Position numbers and translations under genes: made by a program
Notes under the pieces: model-generated
Database searches by the model: none
Seen by the model: the letters and a program-made list of their open reading frames with translations, nothing else
What the model was told of the DNA's origin: nothing
Part shown: positions 55,538-64,000 of the stretch, one piece after another
Position numbering within the stretch: the first letter of the stretch is position 1
Layout of the letters: every line of letters begins with the position of its first letter
Source: CAYRNY01 sp964425755
GTDB taxonomy: Bacteria; Chloroflexota; Anaerolineae; Aggregatilineales; Aggregatilineaceae
Direction of reading: 5' to 3'
NCBI GenBank assembly: GCA_964425755.1
Contig: CAYRNY010000014.1
Span: forward strand, 62,001 to 126,000
Length of the DNA: 64,000 nucleotides

Positions 55538-56638
55538 CTATACGTTGAACCGGAAGTAGATCACGTCGCCATCCTTTACGACGTAATCGCGCCCTTCGAT
55601 GCGCAACAACCCTTTGGCCCGCACTTCCGCCCAACTGCCATATTGGGCGAACATGTCGTAATGGATCACCTCGGCGCGGATGAAACCGCGCTCAAAGTCG
55701 CTGTGAATGACGCCCGCGGCCTGTGGAGCGGTCCAGCCGTCATGTATCGTCCACGCGCGCACTTCTTCGTCATTAAAACTGAAGTAACTGATCAATCCAA
55801 GCAGCGCATAGCTGCGCCGGATGACTTGCTCCAGCCCGCTTTCGGGCACGCCGGATAACGCCAGATACTCACGACGCTCTTCGTCCGACAGGCCGGCCAG
55901 CTCCTCTTCCAGTTTTGCGCATAACGTGATGATCTCCGCGCCTTGTTCCTCGGCAACGGCGCGTGCCTGCTGCACGTATGCGTTATCGGCGCCCAGGTCG
56001 TCTTCGCTCACATTCGCCGCATAGATAACCGGTTTGGCGGTCAAAAAGCGCATCTCGTCGTTCAACTCCTGGACGATGGGCTTGGTATAGTCGCTGTGTG
56101 TCCAGAGGGGCTGGCCGGTGCCCAGGTAGTCGCGTAGTATGCGGGCTGTTTCCAGGAGTGGGCGTAGTTTGGGTTCACCTTTAACCTGGCGTTCCAGTTT
56201 TTCGATTTTGCGCTCAAGCTGCTGCATATCGGCCAGCGCCAGTTCGGTGTTGATGATCTCGATGTCCGTTTTCGGTTCGGGATTCTCGCTGATGTGCACG
56301 ACGTTCGGATCGTCAAAACAGCGCACGACATGCAGTATGGCGTCTACGTCACGGATATTGCCCAGAAACTGGTTGCCAAGCCCTTCGCCCTGGCTGGCCC
56401 CTTTTACCAGCCCTGCGACATCCACAAACTCGATCGTCGCGTGGATGGCTGTGTCAACCTGGACAAGCTCCGCCAGGTGCTCGACTCGGGGGTCTGGCAC
56501 AGGAACGAGCGCCCGATTCGGTTGGATGGTGCAGAAGGGGTAGTTGGCGACCTGCGCGTTCTGTGCTTTGGTCAGCGCGTTGAATACGGTGCTCTTGCCG
56601 ACGTTTGGCAGCCCGATGATGCCGATTCTCAAACTCAT
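55538..56638 (-). CDS. ychF: YchF/OLA1-type P-loop ATPase/GTPase
   Basis: A 366-residue protein of the Obg-related family that prefers ATP. It has the P-loop GLPNVGKSTVFN, switch region DVAGLVKGASQGEGLGNQFL, a coiled-coil insert LADMQQLERKIEKLERQ, and the C-terminal TGS-like domain ending GDVIYFRFNV. It binds ribosomes and takes part in stress and redox responses. The start MSLRIGIIG at 56638 is preferred over an upstream ATG at 56659. Confidence 0.95.
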   Translation of the reverse strand: MSLRIGIIGLPNVGKSTVFNALTKAQNAQVANYPFCTIQPNRALVPVPDPRVEHLAELVQVDTAIHATIEFVDVAGLVKGASQGEGLGNQFLGNIRDVDAILHVVRCFDDPNVVHISENPEPKTDIEIINTELALADMQQLERKIEKLERQVKGEPKLRPLLETARILRDYLGTGQPLWTHSDYTKPIVQELNDEMRFLTAKPVIYAANVSEDDLGADNAYVQQARAVAEEQGAEIITLCAKLEEELAGLSDEERREYLALSGVPESGLEQVIRRSYALLGLISYFSFNDEEVRAWTIHDGWTAPQAAGVIHSDFERGFIRAEVIHYDMFAQYGSWAEVRAKGLLRIEGRDYVVKDGDVIYFRFNV

Positions 56639-56757
56639 ATTGGTTTCTGCCTCTCGCAAAGGGATCGCTCCTCTGGCCTAATGTTATCTTGCCAGGGGCA
56701 TGATTCCAATAGCTGCTTTTCGGGGTAAGCGATGGCGGCATTCTTGGCGCAAAATTT

Positions 56758-56785
56758 TTGAGTTTTCAAACAAAGTGACTATACT
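56758..56785 (+). promoter_or_regulatory. Likely promoter of the subtilase gene
   Basis: TTGAGT (56758-56763) and TATACT (56780-56785) are separated by 16 bp. GAGAGGA at 56816-56822 then lies 8 bp before ATG 56831. Confidence 0.48.
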
Positions 56786-56830
56786 TCTATTATCGATTGT
56801 GTATCAATATTTTATGAGAGGAAAACAAAC

Positions 56831-58195
56831 ATGAAACGTTGGGTCACCTTCATCATTGTGATGGCGCTCCTACTGGGGGCGGTTCCGTTTATCTCATCGT
56901 CTGTTGCACAGGGTGAGACACGTTCTTATCTGGTTTTAGCTGATAACAACCGTCTTCCGAATGGACTTGTGCAGGCCATCGAAGCCGCCGGCGGTACTGT
57001 GACTAACACCATTCCGGCGATCGGGATCGTGGTCGTCTCGTCTGATGCGTCTGACTTCGAAGCACAGGTGGTCAGGATCAGCGGTGTTTCTGCAGTCGTC
57101 GAGAATTTCGTCATTCAGCGGCCTGCTCCTCCGGCGGCTGTGGAGCTGGTCGCGCAGGCTGGTAACCCACCCTCCAGCGGTGATGACGATGTCTTCTTCG
57201 ATCTGCAGTGGGGCCATGATGCCGTGAATGCGCCTGAAGCGTGGAACGCGGGCGTGTTTGGTGCAGGTGTGCGCGTCGCGGTGTTGGATGACGGCATCGA
57301 TTCGGACCATCCTGACCTCGCGCCGAACTTGAATGTCACTCTTAGCACATCGTTTGTGCCGGGCGAGACGTTTGAGTACATCGAGAACTATCCCGGTGAC
57401 CCGTTCAGTCACGGGTCGCATACCTCCGGCACCGTTGCGGCAGCGGATAACGGTATTGGCACGATCGGTGTCGCGCCTGAGGCTGAGCTTGTGATGGTCA
57501 AGGTGCTGTCTTCGTTGACCGGCAGCGGCAGTTTTGAAGGTGTGGTGGAGGGTATCGTCTACGCGGCTGATATTGATGCGGACGTGATCAACATGAGCCT
57601 GGGGGCCTACTTCCCCCGCACGCCGGATGCGAAAGAAGTCGCGGTGCTCACGACGGCACTCAACCGCGCGGCAGCCTACGCGTATCAGAACGGCACGACG
57701 ATCATCGCATCCGCCGGCAACGAAGCAGCAGATCGCGATCACGACAAGAACTGGCTGTCTCTGCCTGCCGATTCGCCGCACATCATCTCCGTTTCCTCGA
57801 CTGCCCCGATCGGCTGGGCCGTCGATCCCACGACGTCGTTGGATGAGCCGGTGTTTTACAGCAATTACGGCCAGTCCGCGATCGATTTCGCTGCACCGGG
57901 TGGCAATGTGGAGTATCCCGGTGACGAGTCATGCACGGTTGCTGGGTTGACGCGCCCCTGCTGGGTGTTTGATCTTGTGTTCAGCACCGGTTCGGCAGGT
58001 TCGTGGTACTGGGCCGCTGGCACAAGCATGGCCGCGCCACATGTGGCGGGCATCGCGGCACTGATCATCAGCGAAAACGGCGGCGACATGCACCCCGCGC
58101 ATGTGGAACGCGAGTTGCGCCGGCGCGCCGATGACCTGGGCAAGCCTGGCAAGGATGATATCTATGGCATGGGCCGTGTGAGCAGCGGTTACTAA
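56831..58195 (+). CDS. Secreted S8 subtilisin-like serine protease
   Basis: A signal peptide (residues 1-27, ending SSVAQ) and an I9-like propeptide region (30-105, SYLVLADNNRLPNG... AVVENFVIQ) precede the S8 domain. The catalytic triad is Asp153 (VAVLDDGIDSDHPDL), His194 (HGSHTSG) and Ser399 (GTSMAAPH), with oxyanion Asn297 (SAGNE). Two Cys (368 and 377) may form a disulphide. It is a secreted endopeptidase for scavenging or surface processing. It ends with a strong terminator. Confidence 0.96.
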   Translation: MKRWVTFIIVMALLLGAVPFISSSVAQGETRSYLVLADNNRLPNGLVQAIEAAGGTVTNTIPAIGIVVVSSDASDFEAQVVRISGVSAVVENFVIQRPAPPAAVELVAQAGNPPSSGDDDVFFDLQWGHDAVNAPEAWNAGVFGAGVRVAVLDDGIDSDHPDLAPNLNVTLSTSFVPGETFEYIENYPGDPFSHGSHTSGTVAAADNGIGTIGVAPEAELVMVKVLSSLTGSGSFEGVVEGIVYAADIDADVINMSLGAYFPRTPDAKEVAVLTTALNRAAAYAYQNGTTIIASAGNEAADRDHDKNWLSLPADSPHIISVSSTAPIGWAVDPTTSLDEPVFYSNYGQSAIDFAAPGGNVEYPGDESCTVAGLTRPCWVFDLVFSTGSAGSWYWAAGTSMAAPHVAGIAALIISENGGDMHPAHVERELRRRADDLGKPGKDDIYGMGRVSSGY

Positions 58196-58218
58196 ACCGT
58201 AACGCCTGATGAACGCAT

Positions 58219-58251
58219 AACCGGCGGACAAGCTTGTCCGCCGGTTTTTTT
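58219..58251 (+). terminator. Strong terminator of the subtilase gene
   Basis: A perfect 12-bp stem (aaccggcggaca at 58219-58230, tgtccgccggtt at 58235-58246) with loop agct, running into seven T. It may also help end the convergent ABC operon. Confidence 0.92.
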
Positions 58252-58281
58252 GATCATGTCACACGTGATGCTTGTGCCAGC

Positions 58282-59562
58282 TTATTCGTGTCGCAGCGCG
58301 GCGACGGGTGGCATGCGTGCCGCACGCAGCGCGGGCCAGAATCCCGACAGCAGACCGACAACCGTCGCGATCACCAGCGCGAAGCCCAGAAAACCGGCAG
58401 GGATGGCGATCAAATCGCTTTGAAGCTGGGACGGTTCAAAGGGGAGATATGCGACGGTATCGGTGGGCGAGGCCGCGCTCACAGTGTTATTGATCGCACG
58501 CTGCAATGCCAGGGATAGCCCTGCACCGCATAACCCGCCGAGCAATCCTACAAAACCGGCTTCGATCAGGTAGATCAGCAATACGTCGCGGTCACGCGCT
58601 CCCAGGGCCTTCATGACCCCGATCTCGCTGGTCCGTTCGACGATCGCCATTGACATGGTATTGGCGACTCCAAAGGCTGCGACAAGCAGCGCCACGCCAC
58701 CAACCAATCCCAACACCAGGCGCATGAGCAGGAAAAACTCGTTGATTTCGTCAAGCAGCGGCCCCATATCGACAGTGCGATATCCCAGGTCCTGGATCGC
58801 GGACGCTACAGCATTGGTCGTGTTGCGGCTTGTGGAGCGCACAATGATCTGGGCATATTGCAGGGATTCGGGTTCTGGCTCTTCGCCGCCATACCATTCA
58901 ACAAGCGCTAACACGTCATCCATCCGCATCATGATGACGTCCATGTACTCGCCGGACTCGGTCGTGATCACGCCGCTGACGGTGAGGTCGATCACCAGTT
59001 CGTCTGCGTTCTCACGGTTCATGATCCGCAACTGCAGCGGGTCGTTGAACACGTCTATCGCGATCGGCTCATAAGTGTCGGCTGCCGGATCGAAGAACAA
59101 CTCGGGCAGCGCGCCGCCCAGCAGCGATTCCCCGTGTTCAAGCGAGAGTGAACCGGCGTTTACGTCTACGCCGAGGTAGGGCAGGTTGGCGGGTTCAACT
59201 CCTAAAAGCTGTGCGAAGTTTTGGGCGTCCCGCGTGGTGATCTCTGCGCTGCCCGGCACCGCCAGTAACGGGATCACGGCTGCTACGCCGTCGATCTGGC
59301 GGAAACGCCGCACCGCCGGCGCGTCAAGCTGCGGGATATCCTCTGCGTCGAGTCCGGGGCGGCGGTCTGGATAGACCTTGATCTGAGTCAGGGCGTTGTT
59401 GCTGCCCAAGCCTGCTTCGGCGTTGTTTTGCAGGCCGACGGTCAGGCCGATGAGCAGAATCACGGTTGTTGTTCCGACGATCACACCGCTCACCGTCATG
59501 AGCAGTCGCGCCCGTGCCCGCAGCAGGTTGCTCCAGGCCAGTTGCAGCAGGTCCGCTACCAT
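58282..59562 (-). CDS. MacB/FtsX-type ABC transporter permease
   Basis: The 426-residue protein has the MacB layout. An N-terminal helix (WSNLLRARARLLMTVSGVIVGTTTVILLIGL) leads into a large periplasmic/extracellular domain (residues 50-290), then three C-terminal helices (LGLVGGVALLVAAFGVANTMSMAIVERTSEIGVMKALGA and following). MacB-type systems couple cytosolic ATPase action to movements of the external domain rather than classical membrane transport. The ATG at 59562 lies 1 bp after the upstream stop (59564). Confidence 0.92.
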   Translation of the reverse strand: MVADLLQLAWSNLLRARARLLMTVSGVIVGTTTVILLIGLTVGLQNNAEAGLGSNNALTQIKVYPDRRPGLDAEDIPQLDAPAVRRFRQIDGVAAVIPLLAVPGSAEITTRDAQNFAQLLGVEPANLPYLGVDVNAGSLSLEHGESLLGGALPELFFDPAADTYEPIAIDVFNDPLQLRIMNRENADELVIDLTVSGVITTESGEYMDVIMMRMDDVLALVEWYGGEEPEPESLQYAQIIVRSTSRNTTNAVASAIQDLGYRTVDMGPLLDEINEFFLLMRLVLGLVGGVALLVAAFGVANTMSMAIVERTSEIGVMKALGARDRDVLLIYLIEAGFVGLLGGLCGAGLSLALQRAINNTVSAASPTDTVAYLPFEPSQLQSDLIAIPAGFLGFALVIATVVGLLSGFWPALRAARMPPVAALRHE

Positions 59563-59563
59563 G

Positions 59564-62071
59564 TTAGCTGCCAAGTCCCAACAAGCCCAACAGGAACCGG
59601 CCCACGATATCGCCGCTGTTGCCATCTGTGTTTGGCGTGGGCGTAACCACCGGTTCGGGTGTTATCGCGGTGATGTCCGGATCCGGTGTGGGGCGAGGGG
59701 GAAGTTCTGCGCGTGTGTTAAACGTTTCGACGTGGTTGCCGCTGCGGTTGAGATCGTCCACATACTCAAACCGGACGGTGAGCGACACAGGTCCCGTTTC
59801 CAGGGGGATGAAGGCCGTTTCCAGCGTCGTGGTTTCCCCATATGGCAGTCGCCCGATGAAGGTTTCCACGCCCTCCACGATGTCGGCATTTTCGGCTTCG
59901 ACGTAAGCGAACGTGAGATTAGCGTCTTGCTGGCCGACGTTGATCAACTGCACGTCGAGTGTCACGAGTTCACTGGTCCAGACGGTTTCCGGCATCGCAG
60001 GATTGGTGCGCACCATCAGGCGCGGCGGCTTGACCACGATCACGCCGGCGCTGACGGTTTCCTCACCGACTGTGCCGTCAGGCTTGGTGTAGCGTAGCGT
60101 GATCGGCAATTGGTAAATGCCGCTGTCCACTGAACCACTGACGATGAAAGCCTGCGTTATGTCGATCGTGCCGCCGTTGGCTGCGATCTCACCTGCATAA
60201 ATCGCGCCCCCCGATCCCAGCGCTGCAAACGTCGTGTTTGATAGGGTGAGTTTACCGTTGTCATCATTACCATCACTGCCGGACCTGCCAAACGTGACCA
60301 GCAGTTCATTGACTTTGGCGGTGCCTACATTTTTCAGCGTCATCGTCAGTGTAAAAACGTCGCCTGGCTGGACTGTTTCCTGGCCGGTGTCATATGCTTC
60401 GAGCAGGATCAGCGAATCGGTTTCTTCAGTCTGCGCGACATCAACCGTGATGCTGCTATTTGTCTGGCGGGGATCGCCGTTTTGCAGGAAGGTGATCACA
60501 ATTGACTGCGACTGTGGCCCCGGCTGGGCATCCAGGCTAAGGATCAACGGCAGTTCACGCACGACTTCGCCGCCGGCAGGGATATCTCCCAGCGGGAAAC
60601 TGTCGCCTTGCGGTCCCGCCAGCAAGATCCGGTCGGCTGTGTTGATCTGGAGTGCTGCCTGACGCGCCGTCGTGCTGCCCGTGTTGCTGATCGTCGCGCG
60701 TATCAGGATGGCCTCTCCGGGTCGCGCTAAAGGTGGCTCGATCGCGTATGATGCCAGCATCACCTGTGATTCCTCGAGCACGGGTAATACCGTGACCGTC
60801 CACGTTGCCGCGCTGTTGAGCGTTCGCCCTTCAAAATCACGATACGTCAGCGTGACCGGGACCGTGATCGATCCGGCCCCGGCATCCACGGCAGCGGACG
60901 CCCGCAGCGTCAGCGTGTAACGTGCACCCGGACTCAAATCCGGCAGTAGCACGTTAGCCTGATCGCTGGCGGGGATGATACTGCTGCCGGAATCGATGCG
61001 TAACGATATCCCTTGTGCCGCCCGGTTCCCGATGTTCACCACTTCTGCCGTGAAGTTCACGGCCTGGCCGGGGCGGATCGCGCGCGGGTTAGCGGTGTAG
61101 TTGCTGACGATGAGCATCGGCTCTCCCGGCACGGGTGTCGGCGGAAGCGGCGTCGGCATGGGGCTGGGCGGTGGAGCAGGGGTGAGTGGCGGCGCGCTCA
61201 CCGTAAGCACGTCGGGGAACTGCTGTGTGCCCCCTGTTGGATCGCTGACCTGTACGGTATATGCTCCCGCCGGGATTCCAGCCGGTATCGCGGCGGAAAG
61301 TGTATTGATATTGACACGCGTGGTTTGCAACAGCCCGAATCCAACTAGCCGCACGATCGTGCTGTCGCGGAAATGCGCACCGTAAACCGACAGCGTCGCA
61401 GCTTCTCCTGACGTCACATGCTTTGGCTCGAAGTCCGCGATCTCGATCGGCGGAAGCGGGGTCTGGCTGGGTTGGGCAGTCACTGTTGGGACCTGCAACG
61501 GGAGCGCGGTCTGCGTGGTGGTGGGGGAGGGGCTGGCTGTTGGCGAAGGGGTTGGCGTGCGGGTTGGGGTGTGAGTCGTCGTGGCCGTTGGGGATGCCGT
61601 CGGCTGGACAGCCGCTACGCTCAAAATGCCGGGCGCGTTCGTCATACCGGTTACCGGGTCGCGCACTTCTAGCGCATATGTTCCCTGGCGAACGTTTGCG
61701 GGTATTTCAACCGTGAGCATGGTCGGGCTGGTGGAGACCGGCGATAGGGTGCCAATCCCTGCAAGGCTCACCTGGGTCTGATCCGTAAAGCCGCTGCCGT
61801 AAAGTGTAAGCTTCGTTGCCTGGTCATTGGTGATCGTTGTGGGCGAGAAGCGATCGACCGTCAGCGGCAGGATTGGTGTGCCGGTAGTTGTCAGGGCAGG
61901 CGATGAGGCGTTGGGGGCCGTGATGAGTGTCGCGGTGGGTTGGTCCTGTCGCACACCCTCAGCGGCAACCTCAGGTTGCTGGGCATGTGAAGACAGCCGG
62001 CCAGTTAATGCCAACTGCGTCGCAAATACGCAGGTCAGAACGAGGAGAAGGTAATGTCTTTTGTGTGTCAT
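59564..62071 (-). CDS. Secreted IPT/TIG and CARDB-type surface protein (835 aa)
   Basis: A signal peptide ends near SSHAQQ (residue about 31). Two IPT/TIG-like domains follow (residues 70-155 and 210-290, each with LTLYGSGF or LSVYGAHF), joined by a Thr/Pro/Ser-rich linker. From about 330 come four or five CARDB-like Ig domains (LIVSNYTANPRAIRPGQAVNFTAEVVNIGNRAA and similar). The C-terminal region is disordered, ending in a short hydrophobic GRFLLGLLGLG. It probably functions at the cell surface with the ABC permease encoded 1 bp downstream. Confidence 0.85.
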   Translation of the reverse strand: MTHKRHYLLLVLTCVFATQLALTGRLSSHAQQPEVAAEGVRQDQPTATLITAPNASSPALTTTGTPILPLTVDRFSPTTITNDQATKLTLYGSGFTDQTQVSLAGIGTLSPVSTSPTMLTVEIPANVRQGTYALEVRDPVTGMTNAPGILSVAAVQPTASPTATTTHTPTRTPTPSPTASPSPTTTQTALPLQVPTVTAQPSQTPLPPIEIADFEPKHVTSGEAATLSVYGAHFRDSTIVRLVGFGLLQTTRVNINTLSAAIPAGIPAGAYTVQVSDPTGGTQQFPDVLTVSAPPLTPAPPPSPMPTPLPPTPVPGEPMLIVSNYTANPRAIRPGQAVNFTAEVVNIGNRAAQGISLRIDSGSSIIPASDQANVLLPDLSPGARYTLTLRASAAVDAGAGSITVPVTLTYRDFEGRTLNSAATWTVTVLPVLEESQVMLASYAIEPPLARPGEAILIRATISNTGSTTARQAALQINTADRILLAGPQGDSFPLGDIPAGGEVVRELPLILSLDAQPGPQSQSIVITFLQNGDPRQTNSSITVDVAQTEETDSLILLEAYDTGQETVQPGDVFTLTMTLKNVGTAKVNELLVTFGRSGSDGNDDNGKLTLSNTTFAALGSGGAIYAGEIAANGGTIDITQAFIVSGSVDSGIYQLPITLRYTKPDGTVGEETVSAGVIVVKPPRLMVRTNPAMPETVWTSELVTLDVQLINVGQQDANLTFAYVEAENADIVEGVETFIGRLPYGETTTLETAFIPLETGPVSLTVRFEYVDDLNRSGNHVETFNTRAELPPRPTPDPDITAITPEPVVTPTPNTDGNSGDIVGRFLLGLLGLGS

Positions 62072-62085
62072 GATTGTTCTATCAC

Positions 62086-62790
62086 TTAGGTGACTATACG
62101 CCCGTCTTCGAGCTGCAGAACGTGATCAGCATAAGCCAACACAGCCGGATCATGGGTGACGACGACCACGGCCTTGTTCATACGGGTAGACAAGTCGCGC
62201 AGCAGGCGCAGCACTTGACTGCCTGTATGACTGTCCAGCGCGCCGGTGGGCTCATCGGCAAGGATGATCGGTGGGTTGTTGAACAATGCCCGCGCGATTG
62301 CGACGCGCTGCTGTTGCCCGCCGGATAGCTGGGCCGGGCGGTGGTAAAAGCGGTCGCCCATTTTTAGGCCCCGCAGCAGGCGCGCTGCCCGTCGTTCCCG
62401 CAGCTCGCGCGGGATACCCGCGAACACGCCCGGCAGGGCGACATTTTCCAGGGCGGTCATGGTCGGGACCAGGTGGAACGCTTGAAAGACGAACCCCAAC
62501 ATATACCGCCGGAAGCGGGCCAGCTCTTCCGCGTTCATACCTGATAGCGCGTAGCCCGCGACATAGATCTCACCCGCGGTGGCCCGGTCCAGGCCCCCGA
62601 GCAGGTACAACAGCGTGCTCTTGCCCGATCCGCTCGGCCCCATGATCGCGGTGACATGGCCTTTGTTGATATGCAGGCTGACATCAACCAGTGCTTCGAT
62701 CGACTGCTGGCCCAGGAAGAACGTCTTCCTGATATGTCTGCCGACGATGATCGCGTGCTCCGGGCCTGGATTGGGCTTCTCGTTGGTCAT
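62086..62790 (-). CDS. MacB/LolD-type ABC transporter ATP-binding protein
   Basis: A 234-residue ATPase with Walker A MGPSGSGKST, Q-loop VFQAFHLVPTMTALENV, signature LSGGQQQRVAIARAL, Walker B IILADEPTGALDS and the His-switch VVVTHD. It energises the permease encoded two genes downstream. MTNEK at 62790 has GAG 7 bp upstream; ATG 62814 in the same frame is an alternative start. Confidence 0.93.
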   Translation of the reverse strand: MTNEKPNPGPEHAIIVGRHIRKTFFLGQQSIEALVDVSLHINKGHVTAIMGPSGSGKSTLLYLLGGLDRATAGEIYVAGYALSGMNAEELARFRRYMLGFVFQAFHLVPTMTALENVALPGVFAGIPRELRERRAARLLRGLKMGDRFYHRPAQLSGGQQQRVAIARALFNNPPIILADEPTGALDSHTGSQVLRLLRDLSTRMNKAVVVVTHDPAVLAYADHVLQLEDGRIVT

Positions 62791-62822
62791 AGTGCGTCTC
62801 GTTTTTGTGCGCATTGGTACCG

Positions 62823-63566
62823 TCACAGCTTGAGTTGCTCTCCCGCGATCGGGAGTAGGAACGACAGGGCGATCCAGGCGCACAACACGAAGGCGATGAT
62901 CCAGCGTTTGCCGTTAAGCGCATGGCGCGCACCGATATACACCAACGCCAGCCGCCACAACCAGAACACAGTCATGTGCCCGGCAATGGAGACGACTAGC
63001 GATTGCACGAAGCGCGACCATTCATCATAACCACGAATCTGGTCGACGAGTCCTGCAAGCCCGGGTTCTCCGGTGGTCCCCCCTGTTTCGTAGTAGATCA
63101 CCTGCAAACCGGCCATAAGCGCAAGCGGGATGCTGGTCCAGATGACAACTTGAAGATTACGCCCCAAATCGGGGTGCCGCCCGGCGGCCAGTGGAATCTC
63201 GGCCAGCAGCAATGTAAGGATCAGCCAATCTACCACGAGTGCGCCACCGGCTTTCAGGGCGATCACAAGCGAACTGGATGGTTCCGGTTCGGGGGCTGCC
63301 GGGATGGGTCCGGCGGGCTGTGTCTCGGGCAAACCATCAGAGGCGCGCAGGTCTTCATAGCGCACCGCGCTGAATCCGATTAACCCTAAAATGAGCAGGG
63401 ATACCATCAGCCAATGTCCGGATGTGTCGGTGCCAGGCAAATGGCGAAAGAAATGGCGGGGCGTCGTTATCACGCTCCAGATTTTTCCCCATAAACTGCG
63501 CGGGAATCCACGTCGCAACAAGTGGTGGTACTCACGCATAGGGCGCTGCCAGTCATCATTTCGCAT
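62823..63566 (-). CDS. Polytopic membrane protein (Yip1-like)
   Basis: The 247-residue protein has a soluble N-terminus (MREYHHLLRRGFPRSLWGKIWSVITTPRHFFRHLPG) resembling the Yip1-family lead W..v...P..fF..l. Five hydrophobic spans follow, with a Pro-rich external loop TQPAGPIPAAPEPEPSSS. ATG 63566 has GGA 7 bp upstream. An extension to 63650 is open but covers a consensus -10 (63619-63624), so it is less likely translated. It is first in the ABC cassette. Confidence 0.72.
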   Translation of the reverse strand: MRNDDWQRPMREYHHLLRRGFPRSLWGKIWSVITTPRHFFRHLPGTDTSGHWLMVSLLILGLIGFSAVRYEDLRASDGLPETQPAGPIPAAPEPEPSSSLVIALKAGGALVVDWLILTLLLAEIPLAAGRHPDLGRNLQVVIWTSIPLALMAGLQVIYYETGGTTGEPGLAGLVDQIRGYDEWSRFVQSLVVSIAGHMTVFWLWRLALVYIGARHALNGKRWIIAFVLCAWIALSFLLPIAGEQLKL

Positions 63567-63618
63567 CGCAGGATCCAGTTTGCGTTGAGAGTGGAACCTT
63601 GTCCAAATATTTATGGTT

Positions 63619-63647
63619 ATTATACTCAAGAACTTGTCCGTAGCGAA
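63619..63647 (-). promoter_or_regulatory. Likely promoter of the four-gene ABC cassette
   Basis: Minus-strand perfect TATAAT (63619-63624) with TTCGCT (63642-63647) 17 bp upstream. The -35 is weak. The predicted start near 63611 fits translation from ATG 63566. Confidence 0.5.
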
Positions 63648-63708
63648 CATAAACTGTAAGGTGCTGGCATTCGAGCGGCAAGGTTCGAGGTAATTTGGGA
63701 TTTGGTGT

Positions 63709-63737
63709 TTGACTTCTGACTGAGTTTTACATAAAAT
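63709..63737 (+). promoter_or_regulatory. Outward-facing sigma-70 promoter near the right edge
   Basis: TTGACT (63709-63714) and TAAAAT (63732-63737) are separated by 17 bp, each one base from consensus. Its gene is not identifiable within the window. Confidence 0.48.
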
Positions 63738-64000
63738 TGAATTAGTTTAGTCACACAACTATTCACAAAAACTATGATACTTGGCGTGATGTGTAGTGCA
63801 GCTCATCCAAGACATCCGCCGGCACGCTTAGAAACTTGTTGAGGGCGTTCTAAATTTATGATGCCAAGCCCGGTCAGTTGTTTCTTTGCTCCGTTTCTGA
63901 ATTGGCGTGTGATCGATTTGCTCCCGACAACGCGTGACCTCTCTGCATGCATCGTGCCTGCGCAAGAAACAGGCCCGCATCCCGTGCAAGGCTCTTTATT

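Larger units (their letters stand above)
63567..64000. other. AT-richer terminal intergenic region (434 bp)
   Basis: It contains the promoter of the minus-strand ABC cassette and a separate plus-strand promoter reading off the window. A plus-strand frame opens at ATG 63858 and runs to the edge (47 codons) but has no ribosome site at usable distance and no coding signal I can support. Nothing else was identified. Confidence 0.6.

Noticed and set aside
63858..64000. Open frame from ATG 63858 to the window edge
   Set aside because: Only 47 codons, GAGGG is 12 bp away, and the translation shows no coding character I could support.

Overview
The window is a 64 kb bacterial chromosomal segment of moderately high GC with one 100-N scaffold gap (1226-1325). 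No rRNA, tRNA, CRISPR array, integrase or transposase was recognised. The gene set suggests a member of the Chloroflexota, probably Anaerolineae-like: lipoproteins with TP-rich linkers, a G5/TolB lipoprotein, type 2 isopentenyl-diphosphate isomerase, MglA-like GTPase plus Roadblock proteins, MoeA fused to a PBP-like domain, and many Ser/Thr phospho-signalling parts. This placement is an inference from gene content and was not tested against a database.

Layout. 1-3442: end of a giant secreted Ig/cadherin-like repeat protein with near-identical 273-bp repeats and a C-terminal SGNH-like domain. 3547-13291: an unknown gene on the minus strand, a G5/TolB lipoprotein, and polysaccharide genes that include two unusual fusions (glycosidase-like TIM barrel plus O-antigen ligase; O-antigen ligase plus GtrA), a macro-domain protein, a UDP-glucuronate decarboxylase-like enzyme and a lone receiver. 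13361-17276: a GT4 glycosyltransferase, a small repeat protein, a hotdog thioesterase, a ChlI-like AAA+ ATPase and a membrane protein. 17291-18555: a TIR domain fused to an acyl carrier protein, beside the housekeeping acpP. 18766-21539: fni, a lipoprotein and hemW. 21648-26933: a compact phospho-signalling operon (soluble kinase with PQQ propeller, PP2C phosphatase, J-domain/VWA protein, zinc-ribbon/FHA protein, small protein). 27046-33418: PhoB-like regulator, MglA-like GTPase, adenosine deaminase, CTP synthase, Roadblock protein and pseudo-receiver/Roadblock protein. 33633-40150: fhs, a TPR/acidic membrane protein and two tandem moeA genes. 40169-46232: YbgC-type thioesterase, pseudouridine synthase, a nitrilase-fold protein without its catalytic Cys, threonine aldolase, membrane protein and lipoprotein. 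46261-55446: a 1064-residue protein, an RdgB/HAM1 pyrophosphatase, an AOR-family tungsten enzyme, a saccharopine dehydrogenase-like enzyme and a FAD oxidoreductase. 55538-63566: ychF, a secreted subtilase, and a four-gene MacB-type ABC cassette with a large CARDB-type surface protein.

The best candidate for an undescribed system is the TIR-ACP fusion at 17291-18088. It keeps the NADase glutamate and the phosphopantetheine serine, has its own consensus promoter, is insulated from acpP by a terminator, and shares a 39-nt exact match with acpP over the ACP core. Other points of interest are the kinase-phosphatase-J/VWA-FHA operon, the two O-antigen ligase fusions, the Cys-less nitrilase homologue, and a possible GTPase-associated-type protein at 46261-49455.
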